From Haloquadratum sp. J07HQX50 (GTDB lineage Archaea > Halobacteriota > Halobacteria > Halobacteriales > Haloferacaceae): a DNA stretch of 5,257 nt. Within the stretch, counting starts at the first letter, position 1. Each line of letters opens with the position of its first letter. The stretch covers positions 520,857 to 526,113 of the forward strand of contig KE356563.1 in NCBI GenBank assembly GCA_000416005.1, written 5' to 3'. The notes below the pieces were generated by a model that saw only the letters and a list, made by a program, of their open reading frames with translations, did no database searches and had not been told where the DNA came from. The position numbers were made by a program, and so were the translations under genes. Shown piece after piece: positions 1-5,256 of this stretch.

Positions 1-2
1 AT

Positions 3-161
3 TACGCCGAAGCAAACGACTTGAAGCTTCCAGAAGCGTGTGCAGAGGTGTTAGAAGCAGGGCTTGAGTCGTTGAAGACTCAAGACCGGCAAGTAACACG
101 GCGGTCTCTCACCAGAGCTTACGCGATTCACTCTCCCTGCTCAGTCCTCGGTTCCAACTGA
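3..161 (+). CDS. 3' end of a gene, possible ribbon-helix-helix (CopG/Arc-like) protein, partial
   Basis: An open frame enters from the left edge and runs 52 codons to a TGA at 159-161; its start lies outside the window. The first 30 residues read YAEANDLKLPEA, then CAEVLEAGLESLK. This spacing (a helix, a short polar turn, then a helix with a Leu-x-x-Gly-Leu-Glu pattern) resembles the last two helices of ribbon-helix-helix DNA-binding domains found in small haloarchaeal regulators and antitoxins. The DNA-contacting beta strand would be upstream and cannot be seen. The last 20 residues are basic and serine-rich and match nothing I know; they could be a natural tail or a frame change after decay. 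The gene converges on ileS, with 144 nt between the two stops. A perfect 8-bp inverted repeat lies inside the frame at 63-84. The family call is an inference from pattern only. Confidence 0.42.
   Translation, partial: YAEANDLKLPEACAEVLEAGLESLKTQDRQVTRRSLTRAYAIHSPCSVLGSN
63..84. repeat. Perfect 8-bp inverted repeat inside the partial gene
   Basis: CTTGAGTC at 63-70 is the exact reverse complement of GACTCAAG at 77-84, with a 6-nt loop (GTTGAA). No T-run follows on either strand, so it is not an obvious terminator. It may be chance codon content (it encodes Leu-Glu-Ser-Leu-Lys-Thr-Gln-Asp) or an RNA structure near the 3' end of the message. Confidence 0.5.
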
Positions 162-265
162 GCGTCGGAACACACGCCGTTTGCGGAAAGGACGGGATTC
201 TCTCGCTGTGTCAAGATCGATACTGAGCGGGTGCCTCTCAATCGCGGTGAGAGCACGGTAATCCT

Positions 266-287
266 GAAAATACCAAAACGACGAAAT
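266..287 (-). terminator. Likely oligo-T transcription stop after ileS
   Basis: Reading on the minus strand, 19 to 40 nt past the ileS stop, the sequence has three short T-runs: TTT at 286-284, TTTT at 278-275 and TTTT at 270-267. Archaeal RNA polymerase commonly stops at such T-runs without needing a hairpin. The position, directly after the gene, supports the call; strength cannot be judged from sequence. Confidence 0.35.
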
Positions 288-305
288 CAGCGCGAACTAC
301 CCAGA

Positions 306-3300
306 TCAGTTTGGTCTAATAGCGAGAGTCGCGGTTGTCTCTTCGATCGACCATGTCTCTTCTAATCCTGCCGATCCGACAGAAAGTATGTCGGCGAATT
401 TGCTCGTCCGTGTCTCTTCAGCAATCATCGCTCGGTAGTCATCGACGAGCCTCTCGATCCGGTCGCTCTCGATGGTAACACTCGTCTCAATCTCAGTGTC
501 CACCTCTAAGTCCAGATTTTTACGCATCTGCTGGATTCGACGAATAATATCACGCGCATAGCCCTCAGCCTCGAGCTCAGGAGTCAGTGTGAGGTCAACA
601 TAGACGGTTCCCTCTTCGAATGAGGCAGCTGAGATATGCTCAGGGGCCTCCTGCTGATATGTGATCATCTCATCATCAAGCTGGAATCTTTCACCATCGA
701 CTTCAACATGGTCTCTAAGTTCGGATCGTGGAGTCCCCTTGACGGCCTGCATCACCCGCTGTGACGATTTTCCGAAGGACGGTCCTATCACAGCCATATT
801 TGGTTCAGCTACCTCGACCATCTCATCAAACGTTTCTACAATCTCAACATTTCGTGCGTTTACACGGTCAGCGAGTAGTTCATCCAACCGGTCGATCGAG
901 TCAGCGGTCGATCCAGAATCTGGCTCAACGATAACCCGTGATATTGGCCAGCGAAGCTTCCGACCACCTTGCTGTCGTGCTGTCGCAGCTGCCTCTTCAA
1001 CATCTCGCAGTGCCTTGATATCACTCTCAAGCGTGCGGTCCTGTAATGAGCGTTCAGGCGTTGGGTACGAGAGTGCATGAACGGTTTTTGCGTCGCTGAA
1101 CAGGTGTTGATACATACTTTCTGCGATGTAAGGTGTAATTGGGGCGATAAGGCGAATCGTCTCCTCTAATACAATTGTGAGGGTCGTATAGGCCGCCTGT
1201 TTCGACCGAGAATCCTCTTCTTCCCACATGCGCTCTCGAATGGCTTTGATATAGAATCGAGACACATCTTCAGTAATGAACTCAAGCACTGCAGTGAGTG
1301 CATCTTGTATTTCATATTCATCCCATGCATCACGTACATTCGCCTTTGTCGATTGGAGTCGTGATAAGACCCACCTATCAATGATTTCTAGATCGACAGA
1401 TGAAATATCAGCACGGCCGGGATCAAAGCCGTCAAGTTTCATGTATGGAAGTGGAAACCGGAAGACATTCCAGAATATATTCAGGGTTGATTGCATCTCT
1501 CCGAGGCCTTCCCATCCAAAGGAGAGATCAATTCCCTGCTGGTCGTGACTGAGCAAGTATGCACGGAGGGGATCTCGGCCTGCCCTGTCAATTGCTTCCT
1601 CGGGAGTGACGATATTACCCTTCGACTTCGACATCTTGCGGCCGTTTTCATCATTGACGAACCCATGCATCATGACCTGTTTGTACGGTGTTTTCTCAAG
1701 GGCAGCAGTGCTCATGCCCAACTGAGACCAGAACCAGCCTCTGGTTTGGTCGTGAGCTTCGACAATGAAGTCGGCCGGCCAGAGTTCATCAAATTGCTGA
1801 GTATTGCTTGGGTAATCAATCGTTCCGAAAGTCGCGACTGAAGAGTCAATCCAGACGTCGAAAACATCTGGGACACGCTCGTATTGGTCCCCATCTTCAG
1901 TGATGGTGAGCGAGTCGACAGATGGCCGGTGAAGATCGATCGATTCGGGATCGACCTCTTGATCAACCCGCTCAGCGAGTTCTGCTCGACTTCCGATTAC
2001 GATGCGCTCTCCTGCAGCGTTTTCCCAAATAGGAAGCGGTGTACCCCAGTAGCGCTGTCGAGAAACATTCCAATCTGGTGCATCTGAGACGAAGTCTCGA
2101 AACCGATTGTCCCGTGCCCACTGTGGATACCACTGTGATTCCGAGATATTATCGAGTAAATCCTCTTTAATATCAGTAATTGAGATGAACCACTGGTCGG
2201 TTGCTAAAAAGATGATGTCCGTATCACACCGCCAACAGTGACCGTACCGATGAGTGTGTGTATCTGCGGAAAGAAGAGCATCGGTGGCCTCTAGATCTTC
2301 GATAATTGTCGGATTTGCATCTCGGACAAACGTCCCAGCATACTTTCCGGCCGCATTGGTAAACTCACCTGTCTCATCTACCGGCACGAATATGTCGAGA
2401 TCTAATTCTTGCCCACGCTGGAAGTCCTCCTGACCGTGTCCAGGTGCAGAATGCACCAATCCTGTCCGGTCAACTTCAACATAGTCGGCTGTGTACACCT
2501 GTTTTGCTCCTGAATCAGTTGGCAGTTCTTTCACACTGGATTCGAGCGGATTTTTGTACTCCCAGCCAACCATATCTTCACCCGGTACTGTTTCAACGAT
2601 CTCATACTCATCATACCGTCCAGCACTGAGAACATCATCGACACGGGAGGCCGCAATGTAAAGCGTCTCTGTGGAGTCAGCTTTCACTGCCTCGACAGCC
2701 TGATATTCTACGCCCTCACCCACCGCAACAAATGTATTCGCTGGAAGTGTCCATGGAGTGGTCGTCCAGATAACGAGTGATCCCTCACGGTTACGTAAGG
2801 GAAATTTCACATAAATAGACGGAGAGGTGATTTCATCGTATTCAACCTCATTCGCCGCGATAGCCGTCTGACATCGTGGACAGTAGCTAATCGATCGTTT
2901 ACCCTGATCAACCAAGCCTCTCTCATCGACCTGTTTAAATGCCCACCAAGCCGCTTCCATATACTCCGGCGAGAGGGTTTCATATGGGTCATCCCAGTCC
3001 ATCCACACGCCGATAGACTGGAAATCCTCGTCCATCGCCTGTCGGTTCTCAATAGCAAACGACTTACATTCTTCAATGAATGGTTCGATACCGAATTCTT
3101 CGATATCACGCTTTGTCTCAAAGCCAAGTTCCTCTTCGACTTGCACTTCGATCGGGAGTCCGTGCATATCGTAGCCCGGCCGGTCAATGACACGATGGCC
3201 ACGCATCCGCTTATATCGGATAACTGCATCTTTTAGAATCTTATTCCAAGCAGTTCCAAGATGCATCTGTCCAGACGTAAATGGTGGACCGTCAACGAAA

Positions 3301-3422
3301 AAGAAGGACGGATCATCTGCGTGTGCCTCCTTCGTTGCAGCGTAGGCGTCAGCATCCTCCCAGTATGATTCAACAGCACTCTCAACGGCTGCCGGGGTAT
3401 ACTGATCCTCAATATTGTCCAT
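306..3422 (-). CDS. ileS: Isoleucyl-tRNA synthetase (IleRS), archaeal type, complete
   Basis: This cytoplasmic class I enzyme charges tRNA-Ile with isoleucine using ATP and hydrolyses mischarged valine. The protein has 1038 residues, normal for archaeal IleRS. The HIGH-motif equivalent is HLGT at 54-57, with GYDMHGLPIE at 83-92 and the KMSKS loop at 596-600. The inserted CP1 editing domain (about 180-400) carries the threonine-rich WTTTPWTLP at 219-227 and GHGQEDF at 328-334, where Asp333 corresponds to the conserved editing aspartate. One zinc knuckle is present (CPRC 181-184 with CWRC 396-399). RYWGTPLPIW at 457-466 and DVWIDSS at 522-528 are further family signatures. The tRNA-binding helical part runs from about 677, starting with DLEIIDRWVLSRL, and the C-terminal tail includes EGYARDIIRRIQQMRK at 953-968. 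There are only five cysteines, and the second zinc site known from IleRS is absent. The ATG at 3422 fits a leaderless promoter 26 nt upstream. No frameshift or missing catalytic motif is seen. Confidence 0.98.
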   Translation of the reverse strand: MDNIEDQYTPAAVESAVESYWEDADAYAATKEAHADDPSFFFVDGPPFTSGQMHLGTAWNKILKDAVIRYKRMRGHRVIDRPGYDMHGLPIEVQVEEELGFETKRDIEEFGIEPFIEECKSFAIENRQAMDEDFQSIGVWMDWDDPYETLSPEYMEAAWWAFKQVDERGLVDQGKRSISYCPRCQTAIAANEVEYDEITSPSIYVKFPLRNREGSLVIWTTTPWTLPANTFVAVGEGVEYQAVEAVKADSTETLYIAASRVDDVLSAGRYDEYEIVETVPGEDMVGWEYKNPLESSVKELPTDSGAKQVYTADYVEVDRTGLVHSAPGHGQEDFQRGQELDLDIFVPVDETGEFTNAAGKYAGTFVRDANPTIIEDLEATDALLSADTHTHRYGHCWRCDTDIIFLATDQWFISITDIKEDLLDNISESQWYPQWARDNRFRDFVSDAPDWNVSRQRYWGTPLPIWENAAGERIVIGSRAELAERVDQEVDPESIDLHRPSVDSLTITEDGDQYERVPDVFDVWIDSSVATFGTIDYPSNTQQFDELWPADFIVEAHDQTRGWFWSQLGMSTAALEKTPYKQVMMHGFVNDENGRKMSKSKGNIVTPEEAIDRAGRDPLRAYLLSHDQQGIDLSFGWEGLGEMQSTLNIFWNVFRFPLPYMKLDGFDPGRADISSVDLEIIDRWVLSRLQSTKANVRDAWDEYEIQDALTAVLEFITEDVSRFYIKAIRERMWEEEDSRSKQAAYTTLTIVLEETIRLIAPITPYIAESMYQHLFSDAKTVHALSYPTPERSLQDRTLESDIKALRDVEEAAATARQQGGRKLRWPISRVIVEPDSGSTADSIDRLDELLADRVNARNVEIVETFDEMVEVAEPNMAVIGPSFGKSSQRVMQAVKGTPRSELRDHVEVDGERFQLDDEMITYQQEAPEHISAASFEEGTVYVDLTLTPELEAEGYARDIIRRIQQMRKNLDLEVDTEIETSVTIESDRIERLVDDYRAMIAEETRTSKFADILSVGSAGLEETWSIEETTATLAIRPN

Positions 3423-3443
3423 ATCAAATGCCTACCTGCGGAC

Positions 3444-3452
3444 GTATATGAA
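3444..3452 (-). promoter_or_regulatory. TATA-like box for ileS, leaderless geometry
   Basis: On the minus strand TTCATATAC is centred 26 nt before the A of the ileS ATG, the distance expected between an archaeal TATA box and the transcription start. This predicts a transcript beginning at or next to the start codon. A weak AGGT about 11 nt before the ATG could serve as a ribosome-binding site only if transcription starts further upstream, for example from the TTTCAATATG stretch near 3465-3474. Confidence 0.45.
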
Positions 3453-3696
3453 GGCGATGGAAGCATATTGAAATTCTCACAGAGCAATCTCATTCGCCGT
3501 GTCTCAAAGCCAATCATCAGGAGTAATTCGAAAGAGGAAGTCATTGCCTGTCTATCGGCTTAGCTGAGGCTAAATCATCATCAGCGATTCATTCGGAACT
3601 ACCTCGTCATCGTCACGACTGGGTCATGCTGAGGTACCTCGGGGGGAACTCTGAAGACACTTGGGTTGCCAACTGTCAGGGAGTCTGAGGTAGCTA

Positions 3697-3906
3697 TTAT
3701 TGGTGCACTGCCGTGCTTGCGAACACTGTCAAGCAAACAGAGCACGTATCCTGCAGTCTGCTCAGCAAGTAGTTACCGAACACCACAGAGGCCCTCATAC
3801 TACCTGAGGGACACGTGAAAATACAGTTGAACAGGTCTACAATCGATATGATTCCACAGCGAGCAGGCCAGACGGGGCGGGCCTCGGTATTGCAATGGTT
3901 GATTAA
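3697..3906 (+). pseudogene. Possible decayed histidine-kinase fragment (GHKL ATPase glycine box)
   Basis: One plus-strand frame reads from just after a TAG at 3691-3693, passes an in-frame TGA at 3805-3807 and ends at a TAA at 3904-3906. Its last part gives VYNRYDST followed by SRPDGAGLGIAMVD. This matches the layout of the F-box and second glycine box of sensor histidine kinases, where a Phe/Tyr-rich segment (of the type VFERFYR) precedes a Gly-x-Gly-Leu-Gly-Leu-Ala-Ile-Val block. The expected upstream N-box and Asp-x-Gly-x-Gly motif are not readable, nor is anything after the TAA. I therefore infer a small remnant rather than a working gene. Chance resemblance is a real alternative, since the match covers only about 20 residues. 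Confidence 0.25.
3792..3810. repeat. Short hairpin CCCTCA/TGAGGG
   Basis: CCCTCA at 3792-3797 pairs exactly with TGAGGG at 3805-3810 around a 7-nt loop. It lies 105-123 nt beyond the stop of the unknown minus-strand gene, with a minus-strand TTTT (3821-3818) just before it, so the area could take part in ending that transcript. The evidence for this is weak. Confidence 0.3.
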
Positions 3907-3914
3907 GTGGTGTT

Positions 3915-4373
3915 TTAGAAGTCTGGCAGATCCTCCGGTGGGGAATACTCTGACTCCCATGTGATGTAGTCCGATTTCAGTATCTCACACGTCAGTTGTC
4001 CTAACTCAGTCAACCCGGCATTGATACTTGAGACAGTTTTCCATGATTCGAGCGCATCGTGAAGATTCCGTTCTTTCCAGTCCTCTGGTAACCCGGGCGC
4101 GTGATATCCGACTCGATCCGCGAAATCGTCCCAGAAAAAGTCAAACTGCGAGAGGAGATTCAAGTCCATAACGATCTTCCATTCAGTTCGAGTCATTGAT
4201 GTCTCAGCACTCCAAGATGAAAACGCATCATCCCATGCTCCATGAATCAGGAGTCCTTCTATCTCTTCGCGCCGATAGTCGGTGTCTCCGATGACCTCAG
4301 CGTCCTCATATTCACTTGGATCGACAGAGTTCTGTAACCCTGGTGGGTCTGGCGTTGATACGGAGAGAGTCAT
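3915..4373 (-). CDS. Hypothetical acidic, tryptophan-rich haloarchaeal protein, 152 aa
   Basis: I do not recognise this family. The frame is complete, from ATG at 4373 to TAA at 3915. The protein is strongly acidic, has no membrane segment or signal peptide, and has one cysteine (129). Residues 1-30 are Pro/Ser/Asp-rich and probably disordered. From about 33 onward the pattern is helical, with seven tryptophans (48, 54, 65, 81, 99, 111, 139), including the aromatic run FDFFWDDF at 77-84; the C-terminus is PPEDLPDF. The aromatic spacing suggests a compact soluble cytoplasmic domain. The start is supported by a TATA-like box 26 nt upstream, and no ribosome-binding site is visible, so a leaderless message is likely. 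It lies 78 nt downstream of the BFN gene on the same strand; that gap holds its own promoter and an oligo-T run, so co-transcription is possible but not required. The sequence shows nothing about its role. Confidence 0.75.
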   Translation of the reverse strand: MTLSVSTPDPPGLQNSVDPSEYEDAEVIGDTDYRREEIEGLLIHGAWDDAFSSWSAETSMTRTEWKIVMDLNLLSQFDFFWDDFADRVGYHAPGLPEDWKERNLHDALESWKTVSSINAGLTELGQLTCEILKSDYITWESEYSPPEDLPDF

Positions 4374-4395
4374 GTGTGAATCAATATATCACTGG

Positions 4396-4402
4396 TAATA
4401 AG
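4396..4402 (-). promoter_or_regulatory. TATA-like box for the 152-aa gene
   Basis: CTTATTA on the minus strand is centred 26 nt before the ATG at 4373, the same spacing as at ileS. A second AT-rich stretch, GATATATTG at 4382-4390, is too close (about 13 nt) to act as a TATA box for this start. The geometry predicts a leaderless transcript. Confidence 0.4.
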
Positions 4403-4429
4403 ATTCATGTCGCTCTATCATGTCCACCC

Positions 4430-4434
4430 AAAAA
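4430..4434 (-). terminator. Oligo-T stop candidate after the BFN gene
   Basis: A TTTTT run on the minus strand starts 18 nt after the BFN gene's stop codon and could end its transcript. No strong hairpin precedes it, which is normal for archaeal termination. If it works poorly, the BFN message would read into the 152-aa gene. Confidence 0.35.
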
Positions 4435-4451
4435 GTGTCTCAGGCGACTCT

Positions 4452-4892
4452 TCATTCGGTATCAAACGCATCAAGTGGCTGTCCTGCAGAGTTGAGTACA
4501 GCATCAGATATCGAAATTCGCGATTCAGTTCGAACGGCAAGTGCGACGGCGTCGCTTGGTCTCACATCGAATACATGTTTTGTCTTTTGTCCATCATGAT
4601 ATCGCTCTACATCCAGTTTTGCGTAGAAAGTCCCGTCAGCGATGTCATCGATTCTGACTCCGTCAATCGCACCACCAAATTCAGTGAGTAAAGTAACGAA
4701 TAAATCATGTGTGAGTGGTCGTTCAAATGGTTCTTCCGAGAGTGCGAGTTGAATCGCGCGGGCTTGATCCATTGTGACCGCAATCGGCATCAGTTCGTCG
4801 CGGGCTTCTAAAACAACGGCTGGGATTTCGTCCTCTTCGTCCCTGAGCCCAACCCCAACACCGGCGACTTCAGCCGTGTGAATCATACCCAT
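4452..4892 (-). CDS. DUF151 / bifunctional nuclease (BFN) family protein
   Basis: The 146-residue product covers the whole DUF151 domain, a small soluble fold found in bacteria, archaea and plants. Plant members have been reported to have DNase and RNase activity; the archaeal role is not established, so nuclease function is only a family-based possibility. Family signatures are in order: PAVVLEARDELMPIAV (24-39), DQARAIQLAL (42-51), RPLTHDLFVTLL (58-69), VRIDDIADGTFYAKL (79-93) and DVRPSDAVALAVRTE (109-123), then ISISDAVLNSAG (126-137). Length matches a single-domain member; the extra UVR domain of some bacterial homologues is absent. The start is uncertain: ATG codons occur at 4892 and 4886. 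The only nearby TATA-like sequence (4906-4913) is centred 17-18 nt before the first and 23-24 nt before the second, so residue 3 (MIHTAEVAG) may be the true leaderless start. Composition, about 49% G+C, matches ileS. Confidence 0.9.
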   Translation of the reverse strand: MGMIHTAEVAGVGVGLRDEEDEIPAVVLEARDELMPIAVTMDQARAIQLALSEEPFERPLTHDLFVTLLTEFGGAIDGVRIDDIADGTFYAKLDVERYHDGQKTKHVFDVRPSDAVALAVRTESRISISDAVLNSAGQPLDAFDTE

Positions 4893-4905
4893 GATTGTTG
4901 CTGCA

Positions 4906-4913
4906 GATATGAA
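4906..4913 (-). promoter_or_regulatory. TATA-like box for the BFN gene
   Basis: TTCATATC on the minus strand closely resembles the TTCATATAC proposed for ileS. Its distance fits a start at 4886 (about 24 nt) better than 4892 (about 18 nt). A TAATAAAAAG stretch near 4964-4973 is an alternative that would give a leader of about 50 nt. Confidence 0.3.
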
Positions 4914-5059
4914 GCTTTGTTGAAATTCTGAGAGGGAAGGCTATCGACGTGCTGCTCTATCAGCTTTTTATTAGATGCACGCAACACCAACTCAATAATT
5001 GGGGCAGAGACAACTCTAAACGGCCAGGTGCGCCGATACAGCTCACTCCGTGACATCCT

Positions 5060-5079
5060 CCTCGCCGTTTACGGCGAGG
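5060..5079. repeat. Perfect 9-bp GC-rich inverted repeat, element right end
   Basis: CCTCGCCGT at 5060-5068 is the exact reverse complement of ACGGCGAGG at 5071-5079, separated by TT (in practice an 8-bp stem with a 4-nt loop). It is the strongest hairpin I found in the window and corresponds to the subterminal hairpin that IS200/IS605 elements use for end recognition. Confidence 0.75.
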
Positions 5080-5080
5080 C

Positions 5081-5097
5081 TTCCCACGCATGGGGAA
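5081..5097. repeat. Second right-end hairpin
   Basis: TTCCC at 5081-5085 pairs with GGGAA at 5093-5097 around a 7-nt loop. It sits one base from the stronger hairpin, giving a two-stem arrangement just past the TnpB stop codon, consistent with an RNA scaffold. Confidence 0.5.
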
Positions 5098-5103
5098 TAC
5101 CAG

Positions 5104-5256
5104 TCAGTCGTCGCTGGTAGAGGGTTCCGACTCTTGGAACGCCGTGAGCGTCATCTGCGCTGGGACGCTCTTCTCACGGTGAGTCGTGGCGGTGTCACGA
5201 CCGCTCCCATCCCGAGGCAAGTCATCGCGTCCAGCCTTGTCAAGCGGGACGCTCTC
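5104..5256 (-). CDS. tnpB: TnpB-like RNA-guided nuclease, C-terminal 50 residues only
   Basis: A minus-strand frame is open from the window edge to a TGA at 5104-5106. It encodes a hydrophilic tail with ESVPLDKAGRDDLPRDGSG, then KSVPAQMTLTAFQESEPS and an acidic end, resembling the variable tails that follow the RuvC/zinc part of haloarchaeal TnpB proteins. The catalytic region would be outside the window, so activity cannot be judged. TnpB is known as a DNA endonuclease guided by an RNA derived from the element's right end. About 72% of third codon positions are G or C, clearly above the roughly 53% in the first 30 codons of the BFN gene. It points toward the BFN gene, 211 nt away. Identification relies mainly on the downstream hairpins and on tail similarity recalled from memory. 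Confidence 0.6.
   Translation of the reverse strand, partial: ESVPLDKAGRDDLPRDGSGRDTATTHREKSVPAQMTLTAFQESEPSTSDD

Larger units (their letters stand above)
3453..3914. other. Long intergenic stretch with short inverted repeats and probable gene debris
   Basis: Apart from the ileS promoter on its right-hand edge, no intact gene is convincing here. Several short frames exist on both strands, but each is broken by stops or lacks a recognisable family. Visible structures are a 5-bp hairpin TTAGC/GCTAA at 3561-3574, a 10-bp palindrome GAGGTACCTC at 3631-3640, a 6-bp hairpin at 3792-3810, and four copies of CTGAGG starting at 3564, 3629, 3685 and 3804. A plus-strand frame near the right end resembles a histidine-kinase fragment (listed separately). 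I saw no tRNA cloverleaf or CRISPR repeat. Confidence 0.5.
5050..5150 (-). ncRNA. Probable omega RNA / sotRNA scaffold at the TnpB right end
   Basis: Many TnpB genes produce an RNA from their 3' end and right terminus (omega RNA; described in Halobacterium as sense-overlapping transcripts). Here the minus strand would give a hairpin (TTCCC/GGGAA, 5097-5081), then a strong GC-rich hairpin (CCTCGCCGT/ACGGCGAGG, 5079-5060), then GAGGATGTCA. The guide would be the roughly 20 nt past the element end, about 5049 down to 5030. The 5' boundary given is arbitrary. Confidence 0.42.

Noticed and set aside
231..256. Imperfect hairpin (CTCTCA/TGAGAG with flanking GTGC/CAC) as a terminator
   Set aside because: No T-run follows on either strand; the T-runs at 266-287 explain ileS termination better.
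661..1080. 139-codon open frame on the plus strand inside ileS
   Set aside because: It lies wholly antisense to the synthetase's C-terminal coding region, is serine-rich low-complexity in type and has no family resemblance; its openness follows from the codon pattern of the real gene.
2807..3229. 140-codon minus-strand frame overlapping ileS
   Set aside because: It is in a shifted frame of ileS over the catalytic N-terminal region and has the basic composition typical of out-of-frame haloarchaeal shadows.
3431..3570. Plus-strand frame starting antisense to the ileS start and running to the TAG near 3561
   Set aside because: It overlaps the ileS promoter, has no suitable start codon outside ileS and shows no known motif.
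3697..3804. Small plus-strand frame with HCRACEHC, possible mini zinc finger
   Set aside because: The cysteines do not form the paired CPxCG knuckles of haloarchaeal small zinc proteins, there is no promoter or good start, and the frame follows a stop within likely debris.
3697..3960. 87-codon minus-strand frame overlapping the end of the 152-aa gene
   Set aside because: It is rich in Cys, Arg and hydrophobic residues, unlike haloarchaeal proteins, overlaps the end of a better gene and has no recognisable domain.
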